Shown here: in pieces, positions 1 through 9,052 of the stretch
How the letters are laid out: each line of letters opens with the position of its first letter
Numbering within the stretch: position 1 is the first letter of the stretch
Assembly: GCA_900104855.1 (NCBI GenBank)
Contig: FNSS01000001.1
Location: 6,323,501 to 6,387,500 of the forward strand
DNA from: Rhizobiales bacterium GAS188
GTDB taxonomy: Bacteria > Pseudomonadota > Alphaproteobacteria > Rhizobiales > Beijerinckiaceae
Reading direction: 5' to 3'
DNA length: 64,000 nucleotides
The notes under the pieces: model-generated
Seen by the model: the letters and a program-made list of their open reading frames with translations, nothing else
Database searches by the model: none
What the model was told of the DNA's origin: nothing
Program-made: the position numbers and the translations under genes

Positions 1-888
1 GGCGATCGCGGCACCGCCGAGCAATTGGCGAAGCTGCGCCTGCAGCTCGGCCTCGACCAACCGGTGATCGTGCAATATCTGCGCTTCGTCGCCGATGCGG
101 CGCGCGGGGATTTCGGCACCTCGCTGACCAGCAACCATGCGGCCTTCATCGACGTCGCGACCGCCTTCCCGGTGACCTTGCAGCTCACCCTCGCAGCGCT
201 CGGCCTTGCGGCAATGATCGGGGTGCCGCTCGGCGTCCTGACCTCGCTCAAGCCTGGCGGCTCCTTCGACAACCTGGCGATGACGGTGTCGCTGTTCGGC
301 GTGTCGATGCCGATCTTCTGGCTCGGCCTGATGCTGCTCCTTTTGTTCGGCGCCACGCTCGATTGGCTGCCGATCGGCGGCCTGTTCGATGTCGGCACCG
401 AGCCCCCCCGCATCACCGGCATGAGCGTCGTCGACGCGGCTCTCGCCGGCAACGGCGCGATGTTGCGCGACGCGCTGCGTCACCTCGTCCTGCCGGCAGC
501 GACCCTTGCCACAATCCCGCTCGCCTTGATCACGCGCATCACGCGAGCCGAGATGATGGCGACCGCGAGCCAGGACCATGTCCGCACGGCCCGCGCCAAG
601 GGGCTGAGCCGCCCGCGCGTGGTGCTGCGCCATGTACTGCGCAATGCCGCGATCCCGATCGTCACGGTGATCGGCTTGCAGCTCGGCCTGCTCCTCTCCG
701 GCGCGGTCCTGACCGAAACCATCTTCTCGCTGCCGGGCCTCGGAAGGCTGATGGTCGATTCCATCCAGTCGCGCGATTATCCGGTGGTGCAGGCGGGCGC
801 CCTGTCCATCGCCTTCGTCTTCGTCCTGGTGAACCTCGTCGTCGACCTCTCTTATACGCTGCTCGATCCGAGGATCAGGCAGGCGTGA
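1..888 (+). CDS. dppB: ABC transporter permease, DppB/OppB type (5' end cut)
   Basis: This is the first inner-membrane subunit of a peptide-type (family 5) ABC importer. The frame is open from base 1, so the true start lies before the window; about 295 codons remain and the N-terminal membrane helix is missing. Several hydrophobic segments are visible, and near the C-terminus there is the cytoplasmic EAA loop that contacts the ATPases (HVRTARAKGLSRPRVVLRHV), followed by the family ending SLPGLGRLMVDSIQSRDYP. The stop overlaps the GTG start of the second permease by 4 bp, which indicates translational coupling. The substrate cannot be read from the sequence; dipeptides, oligopeptides or other small solutes such as glutathione or opines are possible. 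Confidence 0.93.
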   Translation, partial: GDRGTAEQLAKLRLQLGLDQPVIVQYLRFVADAARGDFGTSLTSNHAAFIDVATAFPVTLQLTLAALGLAAMIGVPLGVLTSLKPGGSFDNLAMTVSLFGVSMPIFWLGLMLLLLFGATLDWLPIGGLFDVGTEPPRITGMSVVDAALAGNGAMLRDALRHLVLPAATLATIPLALITRITRAEMMATASQDHVRTARAKGLSRPRVVLRHVLRNAAIPIVTVIGLQLGLLLSGAVLTETIFSLPGLGRLMVDSIQSRDYPVVQAGALSIAFVFVLVNLVVDLSYTLLDPRIRQA

Positions 889-1766
889 GCGCGGCGGCGG
901 AAGAGCTCGCGAGCGCCGGTGCCGCGGCCGGCACCTGGTCGGCGTCGCTCAAACGCGTGCTGCGGCGCCGCGAGGCCAAGATCGGCCTCGCGCTCACCCT
1001 CGTCTTCCTGGCCTTGACGGTCGCAGCGCCGCTGCTTGCCCCCTACGCCCCCTATGACCAGGACCTGTCCGACACCTTGCTGCCGCCTTCCGCGCAGCAC
1101 CTGTTCGGCACCGATCAATATGGGCGCGACATGTTCAGCCGGGTACTCTACGGCTCGCGCACCGCGCTCCTCGCCATCATCGTGGCGGACGGGCTGGCGC
1201 TGGCGCTCGGCAGCGCGCTCGGCCTGGTCGGCGGTTTCCTGGGCGGGGCGGTCGATGCGATCGTGATGCGCCTCGTCGACGTGCTCCTGGCCTTTCCTTA
1301 TCTCTTATTGGCGCTGATCATTGTCGCGGCGCTCGGCCCGAGCCTGACCAATTCCATGATCGCCATCGGCATCGTCTATACGCCGCAATATGCGCGGCTG
1401 ATCCGCGGCCAGGTGCTCAGCGTGCGTGCTTCCGATTATGTGCGTGCGGCGCGCGCCGTCGGCGCCTCGCATCTGCGCATCATGCTGCGCCATGTGCTGC
1501 CGAACTCGGTCAATCCGGTGATCGTGATGGCGACGCTGCAGGCGGGATCGGTGGTGGTCGAGACGGCGGGGCTGTCCTTCCTCGGGCTCGGCGCCCAGCC
1601 GCCATCGCCCGATTGGGGCGCGCTGCTCGCCGACGGCCATAGCTACTTCCTCTCCGCCTGGTGGATCGCCACCTTTCCCGGCCTCGCCATCTTCTGCGTG
1701 GTGCTCGGCTTCAACTTGCTCGGCGATGCGCTGCGCGAGCAATTCGACCCGAGGCGGCGGCGGTGA
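885..1766 (+). CDS. dppC: ABC transporter permease, DppC/OppC type
   Basis: This is the second permease of the importer, about 293 residues. I take the GTG at 885 because it overlaps the stop of the previous permease (GTGA) and gives a normal DppC N-terminus with a short cytoplasmic arm, one membrane helix, and then the DppC-type periplasmic motif HLFGTDQYGRDMFSRVLYGS. The EAA loop is YVRAARAVGASHLRIMLRHV, and the C-terminal family signature SFLGLGAQPPSPDWGALL follows. A longer open frame runs upstream but overlaps the other permease and has no family similarity. The gene ends in a 4-bp overlap with the next ATPase gene. Confidence 0.93.
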   Translation: MSAAAEELASAGAAAGTWSASLKRVLRRREAKIGLALTLVFLALTVAAPLLAPYAPYDQDLSDTLLPPSAQHLFGTDQYGRDMFSRVLYGSRTALLAIIVADGLALALGSALGLVGGFLGGAVDAIVMRLVDVLLAFPYLLLALIIVAALGPSLTNSMIAIGIVYTPQYARLIRGQVLSVRASDYVRAARAVGASHLRIMLRHVLPNSVNPVIVMATLQAGSVVVETAGLSFLGLGAQPPSPDWGALLADGHSYFLSAWWIATFPGLAIFCVVLGFNLLGDALREQFDPRRRR

Positions 1767-2782
1767 AAGCGCCGCACGTCGAGGTCAAGGATCTGCTCGA
1801 TGTCAGGGGCCTGAGCGTCACCTTCACGACAGAGGAGGGCAAGATCACGGCCGTCGACGATCTGTCCTTCAAGGTCGGGCGCGGCGAGACGCTGGTGATC
1901 GTCGGCGAGTCGGGTTCCGGCAAATCGGCGGCGAGCCTCGCCGTGATGGGCTTGATCGACGCACCCGGCAAGGTGACCTGCGAGGCGATCGACTTCATCG
2001 ACAAGGGGGGCCGCAAGCGTGACCTGTCGCGTCTGCGCGAAGCCGAGATGCAGAGGATACGCGGCGCCGAGATCGCCATGATCTTCCAGGAGCCGATGAC
2101 CTCGCTCAACCCGGTCTACACGGTCGGCGACCAGATCATCGAGGCGATCCGCTTCCATGAGGCGATGACACGCCGCGCCGCCAGCGCCCGCGCTGAGGAG
2201 ATGCTGGCGCTCCTCGGCGTGCCGGATCCGCGCCGGCGGCTCGATGCCTATCCGCACCAGCTCTCAGGCGGCATGCGGCAGCGGGCGATGATCGGCATGG
2301 CGCTCGCCTGCCGGCCTTCCCTCTTGATCGCCGACGAGCCGACGACGGCGCTCGACGTCACGGTGCAGGCGCAGATCCTCGAATTGATCCGCTCGCTGCA
2401 GCGCGAGCTCGGCATGGCGGTCGTCTTCATCACCCATAATCTCGGCGTCGCGGCCGAGATCGCCGACCGCATCATGGTGATGTATGCGGGCCAGGCGGTC
2501 GAGAGCGGTCCCTGCCGCGCCATCTTTCGCGCCACGCATCTGCCCTACACGATCGGGCTGATGCGCTCGGTGCCGCGCCTAGGGCTCGACCGCGGCGGCG
2601 GCCCCTTGCCGGCCATCCCCGGCAATATGCCCGATCCACGCCGCCTGCCGCGCGGCTGCCGCTTCCATCCGCGCTGCTCCTTCGTCGAGCCCGGCCTCTG
2701 CGACATGCAGGCGCCGCCGCTCGAAAGCTGCGGGGACGGCCATGAAGTACGCTGCCTGCGCTGGCGCAAGGTCACCGCATGA
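1763..2782 (+). CDS. dppD: ABC transporter ATPase, DppD/OppD type
   Basis: One of the two nucleotide-binding subunits that power the importer, about 339 residues from the GTG at 1763, which overlaps the upstream stop. The Walker A motif is [10 protein letters not shown], the ABC signature is [10 protein letters not shown], and Walker B is [12 protein letters not shown]. The C-terminal oligopeptide/dipeptide ATPase extension is present, with the cysteine-containing [12 protein letters not shown] motif; in characterised relatives such cysteines can bind an iron-sulfur cluster. It is translationally coupled to the second ATPase by an ATGA overlap. Confidence 0.95.
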   Translation: MKAPHVEVKDLLDVRGLSVTFTTEEGKITAVDDLSFKVGRGETLVIVGESGSGKSAASLAVMGLIDAPGKVTCEAIDFIDKGGRKRDLSRLREAEMQRIRGAEIAMIFQEPMTSLNPVYTVGDQIIEAIRFHEAMTRRAASARAEEMLALLGVPDPRRRLDAYPHQLSGGMRQRAMIGMALACRPSLLIADEPTTALDVTVQAQILELIRSLQRELGMAVVFITHNLGVAAEIADRIMVMYAGQAVESGPCRAIFRATHLPYTIGLMRSVPRLGLDRGGGPLPAIPGNMPDPRRLPRGCRFHPRCSFVEPGLCDMQAPPLESCGDGHEVRCLRWRKVTA

Positions 2783-3735
2783 GCGCCCTCCTGCAGGTGC
2801 TGGGACTGACGCGGCATTTCCCCGCCGCGCATGGCGGCAAGGTGCGGGCGGTCGAGGATGTCTCCTTCGAGCTCGCCGCCGGCGAGGTCTTGGGCCTCGT
2901 CGGGGAATCAGGCTCCGGCAAGACCACGATCGGCCAGACGATATTGCGCCTGATCGACCCGACTGCCGGGCGCATCCTGTTTCGCGGCGCCGATATCACG
3001 GCTTTGTCGAGCCGGCAGCTCAAGCCCTTCCGCCGCGAGGCGCAGCCGATCTTCCAGGATCCGTTCGGCTCGCTCAATCCGCGCATGACGGTCGAGGCGA
3101 TCATCGCGGAACCCTTGATCGTGCACGGCATCGGGCGGGATCGCGCGGAGCGCCGCCGGCGCGTCCTGTCGCTCCTCGAGCAGGTCGGCCTGCCGCGCGA
3201 CAGCCTGACGCGTTATCCGCATCAATTCTCAGGCGGCCAGCGCCAGCGCATCTCGATCGCCCGCGCGCTCGCGGCCGAGCCGGCCCTGATCATCGCCGAC
3301 GAGCCGGTATCGGCGCTCGACGTGTCGATCCAGGCGCAGATCATCAACCTTTTGCGCGAATTGCAGCAAAGGCTGAAGCTCGCCATGCTGTTCATCGCGC
3401 ATGACCTCGCGGTCGTCGAATATATTTCGGACCGGGTGATGGTGCTCTATCTCGGGCGCATCATGGAGATCGGCCCGGCGCGCAGCCTGATCATGGCGCC
3501 GAAACATCCCTATACCCTGGCGCTGATCTCGGCCGTTCCGGAACCTGACCCCGACCGCACCGATAAGCGGATCGTGCTCGAAGGAGACCTGCCGAGCCCG
3601 CTCAACCCGCCATCGGGCTGCGTGTTCCGCACCCGCTGCCCCTTTGCGCTGCCCGCTTGCGCCAACGCCGTCCCGCCTTTGCGGCAAGTGGGCGTGGGGC
3701 ACCAGACGGCGTGCATCAGGGATGATATTTCGTGA
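2779..3735 (+). CDS. dppF: ABC transporter ATPase, DppF/OppF type
   Basis: The second nucleotide-binding subunit of the same importer, 318 residues, starting at the ATG inside the ATGA overlap with dppD. It has Walker A GESGSGKTTIG, signature FSGGQRQRIS, Walker B LIIADEPVSALD, the switch histidine region MLFIAHDLAVVEYISD, and the C-terminal family extension with PPSGCVFRTRCPFA. The order permease-permease-ATPase-ATPase with 4-bp overlaps at each junction is the classical dpp/opp arrangement. The solute-binding protein lies downstream on the other strand. Confidence 0.95.
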   Translation: MSALLQVLGLTRHFPAAHGGKVRAVEDVSFELAAGEVLGLVGESGSGKTTIGQTILRLIDPTAGRILFRGADITALSSRQLKPFRREAQPIFQDPFGSLNPRMTVEAIIAEPLIVHGIGRDRAERRRRVLSLLEQVGLPRDSLTRYPHQFSGGQRQRISIARALAAEPALIIADEPVSALDVSIQAQIINLLRELQQRLKLAMLFIAHDLAVVEYISDRVMVLYLGRIMEIGPARSLIMAPKHPYTLALISAVPEPDPDRTDKRIVLEGDLPSPLNPPSGCVFRTRCPFALPACANAVPPLRQVGVGHQTACIRDDIS

Positions 3736-3783
3736 GCGCCTCGCACTTTTCACATGATGGATTCCGCAATAGGGAAACCCGCC

Positions 3784-4665
3784 ATGCATGAGCTCGGCTC
3801 GACGATGCGGGTCCTGCGGCCGGCCCCGAATGTCTTCGCCTTCTATGATGGCCGCGTCGCGGGGGTTCGCGCCTTTGGCGAGGAGCCGAATTGGCTCGAT
3901 GACGGCGCCTATTCGCTGGGCGCCTGTTCCTATGCGATCCTCGATGGGGGCGACGCGCTGGTGTTCGACACCCATATCTCGCTGCCGCATGCGCGCATCA
4001 TCCGTCGGGTGCTCGGCGAGGCCGGCGCGACATCCTTGCGCGTGGTGCTGAGCCACTGGCATGCGGACCATGTCGCCGGCAATGAGGTCTTCGCCGATTG
4101 CGAGATCATCGCCAATGCGCTCACGGCGCGATGCCTCGCCGACAACAAGGAGGCGCTCGAATCCAGGCGCCCTCCTGTCAAGCCGCTGTTCCTGCCAAGC
4201 CGCACCTATGAGGGCTCGCTGTCCTTGCAAGTCGGCGGCATCCCGGTCGAGCTTCGCCAGGCCGACATCCATAGCCGCGACGGCTCGGTGCTGCTGTTGC
4301 CGGAACGCGACCTGCTCTTCGCGGGCGACACACTCGAGGACCCGATCACCTATGTGTCGGAACCCGATCGGCTCGGCATTCATCTCGAGCATCTGCGGCG
4401 CATGGCGGGATGGCGCATCCATCGCATCCTGCCGAACCATGGAGCCGAGGAGGTGATCGCAGCCGGCGGCTATGGGCCTGGCCTGATCGGGGCGACCTGC
4501 GCCTATGTCGAGAAGCTCATGCGCTGCCGCACCGAGGCCGAGCTCGCCGAGCAGGACCTCCGGACATTCGCCGCCGAGGCTTTCGCCGCGGAGGCGATCC
4601 AGTATTTCGCGCCCTATGAGGCCGTCCATCGGCGCAATGTGCGGTCGGTCGCGGGCGCGGCGTAG
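3784..4665 (+). CDS. MBL-fold metallo-hydrolase
   Basis: A metallo-beta-lactamase fold hydrolase of about 293 residues. The metal-binding motif is HWHADH, about 90 residues from the N-terminus, and the later ligands are in the LLFAGDTLED and LPNHGAEEV segments. It follows the ATPase gene by 48 bp on the same strand, so it is probably cotranscribed with the importer and may hydrolyse the imported compound; that is an inference. I prefer the ATG at 3784, preceded by AGGGA with 8-bp spacing; an in-frame ATG at 3754 would add ten residues. There is no signal peptide, so it should be cytoplasmic. Confidence 0.82.
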   Translation: MHELGSTMRVLRPAPNVFAFYDGRVAGVRAFGEEPNWLDDGAYSLGACSYAILDGGDALVFDTHISLPHARIIRRVLGEAGATSLRVVLSHWHADHVAGNEVFADCEIIANALTARCLADNKEALESRRPPVKPLFLPSRTYEGSLSLQVGGIPVELRQADIHSRDGSVLLLPERDLLFAGDTLEDPITYVSEPDRLGIHLEHLRRMAGWRIHRILPNHGAEEVIAAGGYGPGLIGATCAYVEKLMRCRTEAELAEQDLRTFAAEAFAAEAIQYFAPYEAVHRRNVRSVAGAA

Positions 4666-4734
4666 TGGGCGCATCCCTGGGACCGCGGGCGTCCCGCCCG
4701 CCCTTGCGAACGGCGAGGTCGACGCCGCTGGGGC

Positions 4735-4757
4735 GAAGGGCGACCGAGACGGTCGCG
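4735..4757. repeat. 23-bp dispersed repeat, copy 1
   Basis: A 23-bp sequence with the core CGACCGAGACGGTCG lies in the gap between two convergent genes. Its exact reverse complement occurs at 29417-29439, 24.7 kb away, also in an intergenic region. The palindromic core CGACCGTCTCGGTCG can form a short hairpin. Confidence 0.6.
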
Positions 4758-4788
4758 ATCCGAGGGCGCCCGACCGCCGCCTTGTCGC

Positions 4789-6354
4789 TCACTTCTCCAG
4801 CGACACCGTCTCCATGCCGAAATACATCTGCGTGGGGTTCAGCATATATCCCTTCACGTCCTTGCGGATGGCGCGCACCTGCAAGACCGAGTTGATGAAG
4901 ATCCAGGGCGCGTCGTCGAGGATCTGCTTCTGCACCTGGCTGTAGAGAGCGAGGCGCTTATCCGGATTGGCCTCGGCGGCCGCCTGGTCGAGCAGCTTGT
5001 CGGTCTCCGGGTTGCGGTAGCGGGCCGTGTTGCCGACTGGGATGCGCTTCGAGTTGAACAACTCGCCGACGAAATTATCGGGATCCCCGTTATCGCCGCT
5101 GAAGCCGACCATGAAGAGGCCCTGATATTTGCCGGAGCGGATGGTGGCGAGGTTCGCCCCCATATCCACCTTGCGCAGATCGGCCTCGATGCCGACCTTG
5201 CCGAGATAGGCCTGGATCGCTGTCGCCAGGTCGGGGCCCGCCGAATTATAGCCGCGCGGGCTGTTATAGGTGAGGAACTCGACCTTGAGGGGCAGCTTCA
5301 CGCCGGCGTCGGCGAGCAGCTTCTTCGCCTTCTCGGGATCATAGCCATAGCCCTTCAGCGACTTGTCGAAGCCCCATTGGCTCTCCGGCAAGGGCGAGGT
5401 CATGGGCGCGGCGAGCCCCTGGAACAGGGCTTTGTCGATTGCCTCGCGGTCGATGGCGTAATTCAGGGCCTGGCGCACCCGCTTGTCGTCGAAGGGTGCG
5501 ACATCGAAGGGCATGCCGACGCCGCTGATGGCGAGGCCAGGCTGCGTCAGCAACTCGATATTCGCGTCCGCGCGCAGGGCCGGGATGATCTGCGAGCTCA
5601 GATCGCCGAGGATCTGCACGTCGCCGCGCTTCAGCGCCAGCAAAGCTGCTTGCGGGTCCGGGTATTCCTTGAAGACGAGGTGGTCGACCTTCGGCTTGCC
5701 TCCCCAGTAATTCGGATTGGCGTCGAGCGAGATCTGGTCGCGCGGACGCCATTCCTTGAAGATGAAGGGGCCGCTGCCGACCGGGTGGTTGCGGAAATCC
5801 TTGCCGTATTTGGTGACCGCCGTGGGGCTGACCACGCCATTCCACACCATGGCGAGGCTCGCGAGCAGCGCCGCCGATGGCTGCTTCAGCTTGAACTCGA
5901 CCGTGTCGTCGTCGACGGCCCGATAGGAGACGACATCCTCATAGGTGAAATCGACGAAGTTCTCGACCGGCCCCGTATTGTAGATGAAATCGGGGCTCTG
6001 CTTGTTGAGGAGACGGTCGATGCCCTGGATATAGGTCTTGGCGTTGAAAGGCGTGCCGTCCTGGAAGGTGACGCCCTTGCGCAGATGGAAGGTGTAGGTG
6101 AGGCCGTCGGCCGAGACGTTCCAGGTCTCGGCGAGCCCGGGCGCCACCTCGGTCGTGCCGCTCTTGTAGCGGATCAGGCTGTCATAGATGGTCGCCATGA
6201 CGAAGCCCGAGGTATTGTTGAGCACGGCTTCGGGGTCGAAGCCGGTCGGATCGGCCGCCATGCCGATGACGAGCGTCGTATCCGCCCGTGCCGGAAGCGT
6301 GGCGGCGAACAACGCCGTCACCATATAGGCGCCGCAGAACCAAGATGCCTTCAT
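4789..6354 (-). CDS. ABC transporter substrate-binding protein, family 5
   Basis: A periplasmic solute-binding protein of the peptide/nickel/opine class (SBP_bac_5), about 521 residues, and the probable binding partner of the permeases at 1-3735. I take the ATG at 6354, with AGGAGG just upstream, giving a signal peptide that ends around ALFAATLPARA. An upstream ATG at 6390 would add twelve residues before the signal. The mature start TTLVIGMAADPTGFDPEAVL and the internal motif RKGVTFQDGTPFNAKTYI are characteristic of the family. It is convergent with the importer operon, so it has its own promoter, probably in the 241-bp region shared with the divergent lutB. Confidence 0.93.
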   Translation of the reverse strand: MKASWFCGAYMVTALFAATLPARADTTLVIGMAADPTGFDPEAVLNNTSGFVMATIYDSLIRYKSGTTEVAPGLAETWNVSADGLTYTFHLRKGVTFQDGTPFNAKTYIQGIDRLLNKQSPDFIYNTGPVENFVDFTYEDVVSYRAVDDDTVEFKLKQPSAALLASLAMVWNGVVSPTAVTKYGKDFRNHPVGSGPFIFKEWRPRDQISLDANPNYWGGKPKVDHLVFKEYPDPQAALLALKRGDVQILGDLSSQIIPALRADANIELLTQPGLAISGVGMPFDVAPFDDKRVRQALNYAIDREAIDKALFQGLAAPMTSPLPESQWGFDKSLKGYGYDPEKAKKLLADAGVKLPLKVEFLTYNSPRGYNSAGPDLATAIQAYLGKVGIEADLRKVDMGANLATIRSGKYQGLFMVGFSGDNGDPDNFVGELFNSKRIPVGNTARYRNPETDKLLDQAAAEANPDKRLALYSQVQKQILDDAPWIFINSVLQVRAIRKDVKGYMLNPTQMYFGMETVSLEK

Positions 6355-6595
6355 CGCCAGTCCTCCTGTGATCGCCATTGAGGTTCCCAATCCCCATTTT
6401 AGCCCCCCTCGGGCCGGGAACGGAGCTTACAGCAACTGCGCCCGGAGCAAATCCTGATCCGACAGCTTGTGGCGCCGCGACGCCATCGCATGCCGATCAA
6501 CTCAGCGTGAGGCCGGGCTGCACCGCGAGGCTTGACGGCAGGGCGGGCAAGCCGTGCTATGAGGCTGGGATCAGCCGGCGCTTCACGGACATCGC

Positions 6596-8032
6596 ATGAC
6601 CGTCCATTCCACTTCCAAGGCCTTCAAGCGCAATGCCGTGCGCGCCATGCAGGACGAGCCGCTGCAGCGGGCTCTGACGCATGTGCGCACGAACTTCATC
6701 GCCAAGCGCCAGGCGGCCGTCGACAAGCTCCCCGAATTCGAGGCGTTGCGCGAGGCGGCGCGCGACATCAAGAACCATACGCTTGCCCATCTCGACCTCT
6801 ATCTCGAGCGCTATGAGGCGAAGGTGAAGGAAACGGGCGGGCAGGTGCATTTCGCCCGCACGGCCGAGGAGGCCTGCGCCGCGGTGGTCGGTATCTGCGC
6901 CAAGCTCGGCGCCAAGACCGTCACCAAGGGCAAGTCGATGATCGGCGAGGAGATCGGCATCAACGCCGCCCTCGAAGCTGCCGGCATGACGCCCGTCGAG
7001 ACCGATCTCGGCGAATACATCATCCAGCTGCGCGGCGAGATCCCCTCGCACATCATCGCGCCGGCCGTGCATCTCAACCGCGATCAGGTCGAGGCCGATT
7101 TCCGCCGCGTGCACACCAATCTCGATCCGAAGCGGGACCTGTCGCAACCGACCCAGCTGCTCGCCGAGGCCCGCCAGGTGCTGCGTGAGCGCTTCCTTTC
7201 AGCCGATGTCGGCATCACGGGTGCCAATTTCCTGATCGCCGAGACCGGCACCTCGATCATCGTCACCAATGAGGGCAATGGCGACCTCACCCAGACCCTG
7301 CCCAAGGCCCATATCGTGCTCGCCTCGATCGAGAAGCTCACCCCGACGCTCGAGGATGTCAGCCAGATCCTGCGGGTGCTCGCCCGCTCGGCGACCGGCC
7401 AGGACATGTCGGTCTACACGACCTTGTCGACGGGGCCACGCCGTCCGGACGATCCGGACGGGCCCGGCGAATACCATGTCGTCATCCTCGACAATGGACG
7501 CTCGGCGATGCTCGGCACGCAGTTCCAAGACATGCTGCGCTGCATCCGCTGCGGCGCCTGCATGAACCACTGCCCCGTCTATCACGCCATCGGCGGCCAT
7601 GCTTATGGCTGGGTCTATCCGGGGCCGATGGGGGCGGTGCTCACGCCCTCGCTGATCGGGGTCGGGGAGGGGGGCAACCTGCCGAACGCCTCGACCTTCT
7701 GTGGGCGCTGCGAAGCCGTCTGCCCCATGAAGATCCCCTTGCCGAGCATGATGCGCCATTGGCGCGAGCGCGAATTCGAGCGCCATCTCTCGCCGGCGGC
7801 GCAGCGCTACGGGATCGGTTTCTGGGCCTTCTTCGCCAAGCGGCCGATGCTCTATCGCGCCGCGACCCGGCTCGCCATGTGGGCGCTCGCCCTCTTCGGG
7901 AGCCGCAAGGGCAGGCTGTCCTTCCTGCCCTTCGGCTCCGGCTGGACGAAGCACCGCGATTTCCCGAGCCCGCAAGGACCGACCTTCCAGGCGCATTGGA
8001 AGGCGCGCGCCAAGCTGAAGGCGTCCTCATGA
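6596..8032 (+). CDS. lutB: LutB/LldF-type L-lactate oxidation iron-sulfur protein
   Basis: The 478-residue protein combines an N-terminal LUD domain (roughly residues 65-300) with a ferredoxin-like part carrying two cysteine clusters, CIRCGACMNHCPV at about residue 316 and CGRCEAVCPMKIP at about residue 368, which would bind [4Fe-4S] clusters. In Bacillus and others LutA, LutB and LutC together oxidise L-lactate to pyruvate. The gene overlaps lutC by 4 bp (ATGA). No LutA-type CCG-domain protein is present near it, so the third subunit must be encoded elsewhere or the pair acts with another partner. Confidence 0.9.
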   Translation: MTVHSTSKAFKRNAVRAMQDEPLQRALTHVRTNFIAKRQAAVDKLPEFEALREAARDIKNHTLAHLDLYLERYEAKVKETGGQVHFARTAEEACAAVVGICAKLGAKTVTKGKSMIGEEIGINAALEAAGMTPVETDLGEYIIQLRGEIPSHIIAPAVHLNRDQVEADFRRVHTNLDPKRDLSQPTQLLAEARQVLRERFLSADVGITGANFLIAETGTSIIVTNEGNGDLTQTLPKAHIVLASIEKLTPTLEDVSQILRVLARSATGQDMSVYTTLSTGPRRPDDPDGPGEYHVVILDNGRSAMLGTQFQDMLRCIRCGACMNHCPVYHAIGGHAYGWVYPGPMGAVLTPSLIGVGEGGNLPNASTFCGRCEAVCPMKIPLPSMMRHWREREFERHLSPAAQRYGIGFWAFFAKRPMLYRAATRLAMWALALFGSRKGRLSFLPFGSGWTKHRDFPSPQGPTFQAHWKARAKLKASS

Positions 8033-8703
8033 GCTCCGCCCGCGACGACATCCTGGCGACCATGCGGCGCTCGCTCGGCGTCAGCGGCACCGAGGCGCCG
8101 CGCCGCGCCGCGGTCGAGGACAGGCTGGCGCGAGCCCCGAAGGGCGTGATCCCCAAGCGTGCGGAGGTGACGGGTGCCGAGTGCCTGGAGCTGTTCAAGC
8201 GTCAGGCCGAGGAGGCCCTGGCCACGGTGGCGGTGGTGGCGGACGCTGCCGCCGTGCCGCAGGAGGCCGCCCGCTATCTGCGCGACGCCAATCTGCCGGC
8301 GACCTTGCGCATGGGCGCGGATGCGCGGCTCGCCGCCATGCCCTGGGAGGCGACGGCGCTCGATATCGCCAAGGGCGCTTCGGCCGGGCGCGACCTCAAC
8401 GCGCTCAGCCATGCCTTCGCCGGCGTGGCCGAGACCGGCACGCTCGCCCTGGTCTCAGGCCCCGACAACCCGACCACCCTGAACTTTCTGCCCGACAACC
8501 ATATCGTGGTGGTCGCCGCCAAGGATCTCGCGGGAAGCTATGAGGAGAGCCTCGACAGGCTGCGCTCCGTCTACGGCAAGGGCGCGATGCCGCGCAGCCT
8601 GAACCTGATCACCGGCCCCTCTCGCTCGGCCGATATCGAGCAGACGCTGATCCTCGGCGCGCATGGGCCGCGCAAGCTGCACATCATCGTCGTTGAGGGA
8701 TAG
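8029..8703 (+). CDS. lutC: LutC/YkgG-type LUD-domain protein
   Basis: A 224-residue LUD-domain protein, partner of LutB. The C-terminal half has the family hallmarks AETGTLALVSGPDNPTTLNF, and then TGPSRSADIEQTLILGAHGP. The ATG at 8029 overlaps the lutB stop, so a longer open frame that starts inside lutB was not used. The stop codon sits inside a 19-bp tandem duplication. The role in lactate oxidation follows from the family and from the coupling with lutB, not from any direct feature of catalysis. Confidence 0.9.
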   Translation: MSSARDDILATMRRSLGVSGTEAPRRAAVEDRLARAPKGVIPKRAEVTGAECLELFKRQAEEALATVAVVADAAAVPQEAARYLRDANLPATLRMGADARLAAMPWEATALDIAKGASAGRDLNALSHAFAGVAETGTLALVSGPDNPTTLNFLPDNHIVVVAAKDLAGSYEESLDRLRSVYGKGAMPRSLNLITGPSRSADIEQTLILGAHGPRKLHIIVVEG

Positions 8704-8724
8704 CGTCGTCGTTGAGGGATAGCG
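8687..8724 (+). repeat. 19-bp tandem duplication at the lutC stop
   Basis: The unit TCGTCGTTGAGGGATAGCG occurs twice without a gap, at 8687-8705 and 8706-8724. The first copy holds the last codons and stop of lutC; the second is an untranslated copy of the same codons. It looks like a recent slippage or unequal exchange event. Confidence 0.85.
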
Positions 8725-9052
8725 CCCCCCATCCAAACGACGTATTCTGCCTGTCATGTACGTGCCTCAAAGGCATGTGCTGGAGCATGGGGGGCGAAAG
8801 CGGCTGCGGCTTTTGCCATCCGATCATGCCCAAGCTATTGATGTGGTGCGTGATCTTGTCGACGAGGCGATTGCGTTCGGTCGGATCAGGCGCCGATGGG
8901 TCGATTCCGAGGGGTGATGCCCATCCATCGACAAAATCGATCCATAATGTCAAATGGTTGTGTCAGGCTTGGTCACGGAAGGTAACATCCGTTAGGGTCG
9001 GGTCACAGGACGCGCATGCGTCGATAACGCGGTCAAACAAGGGAAGAACACG
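8725..9052. other. Intergenic region, one doubtful small frame
   Basis: No convincing gene. A 53-codon plus-strand frame runs from ATG 8756 to 8917 and encodes a basic peptide (MYVPQRHVLEHGG... ending RRRWVDSEG) with a helical-looking middle; it has no clear ribosome binding site and I do not recognise it. A second, overlapping frame covering most of the gap has no coding character. The last 60 bp before 9053 probably hold the promoter of the secreted-protein gene, and AAGGGAAG near 9037-9044 is its ribosome binding site. Confidence 0.4.

Noticed and set aside
3229..4674. A 481-codon minus-strand frame across dppF and the hydrolase
   Set aside because: Shadow of two good genes; no motif.
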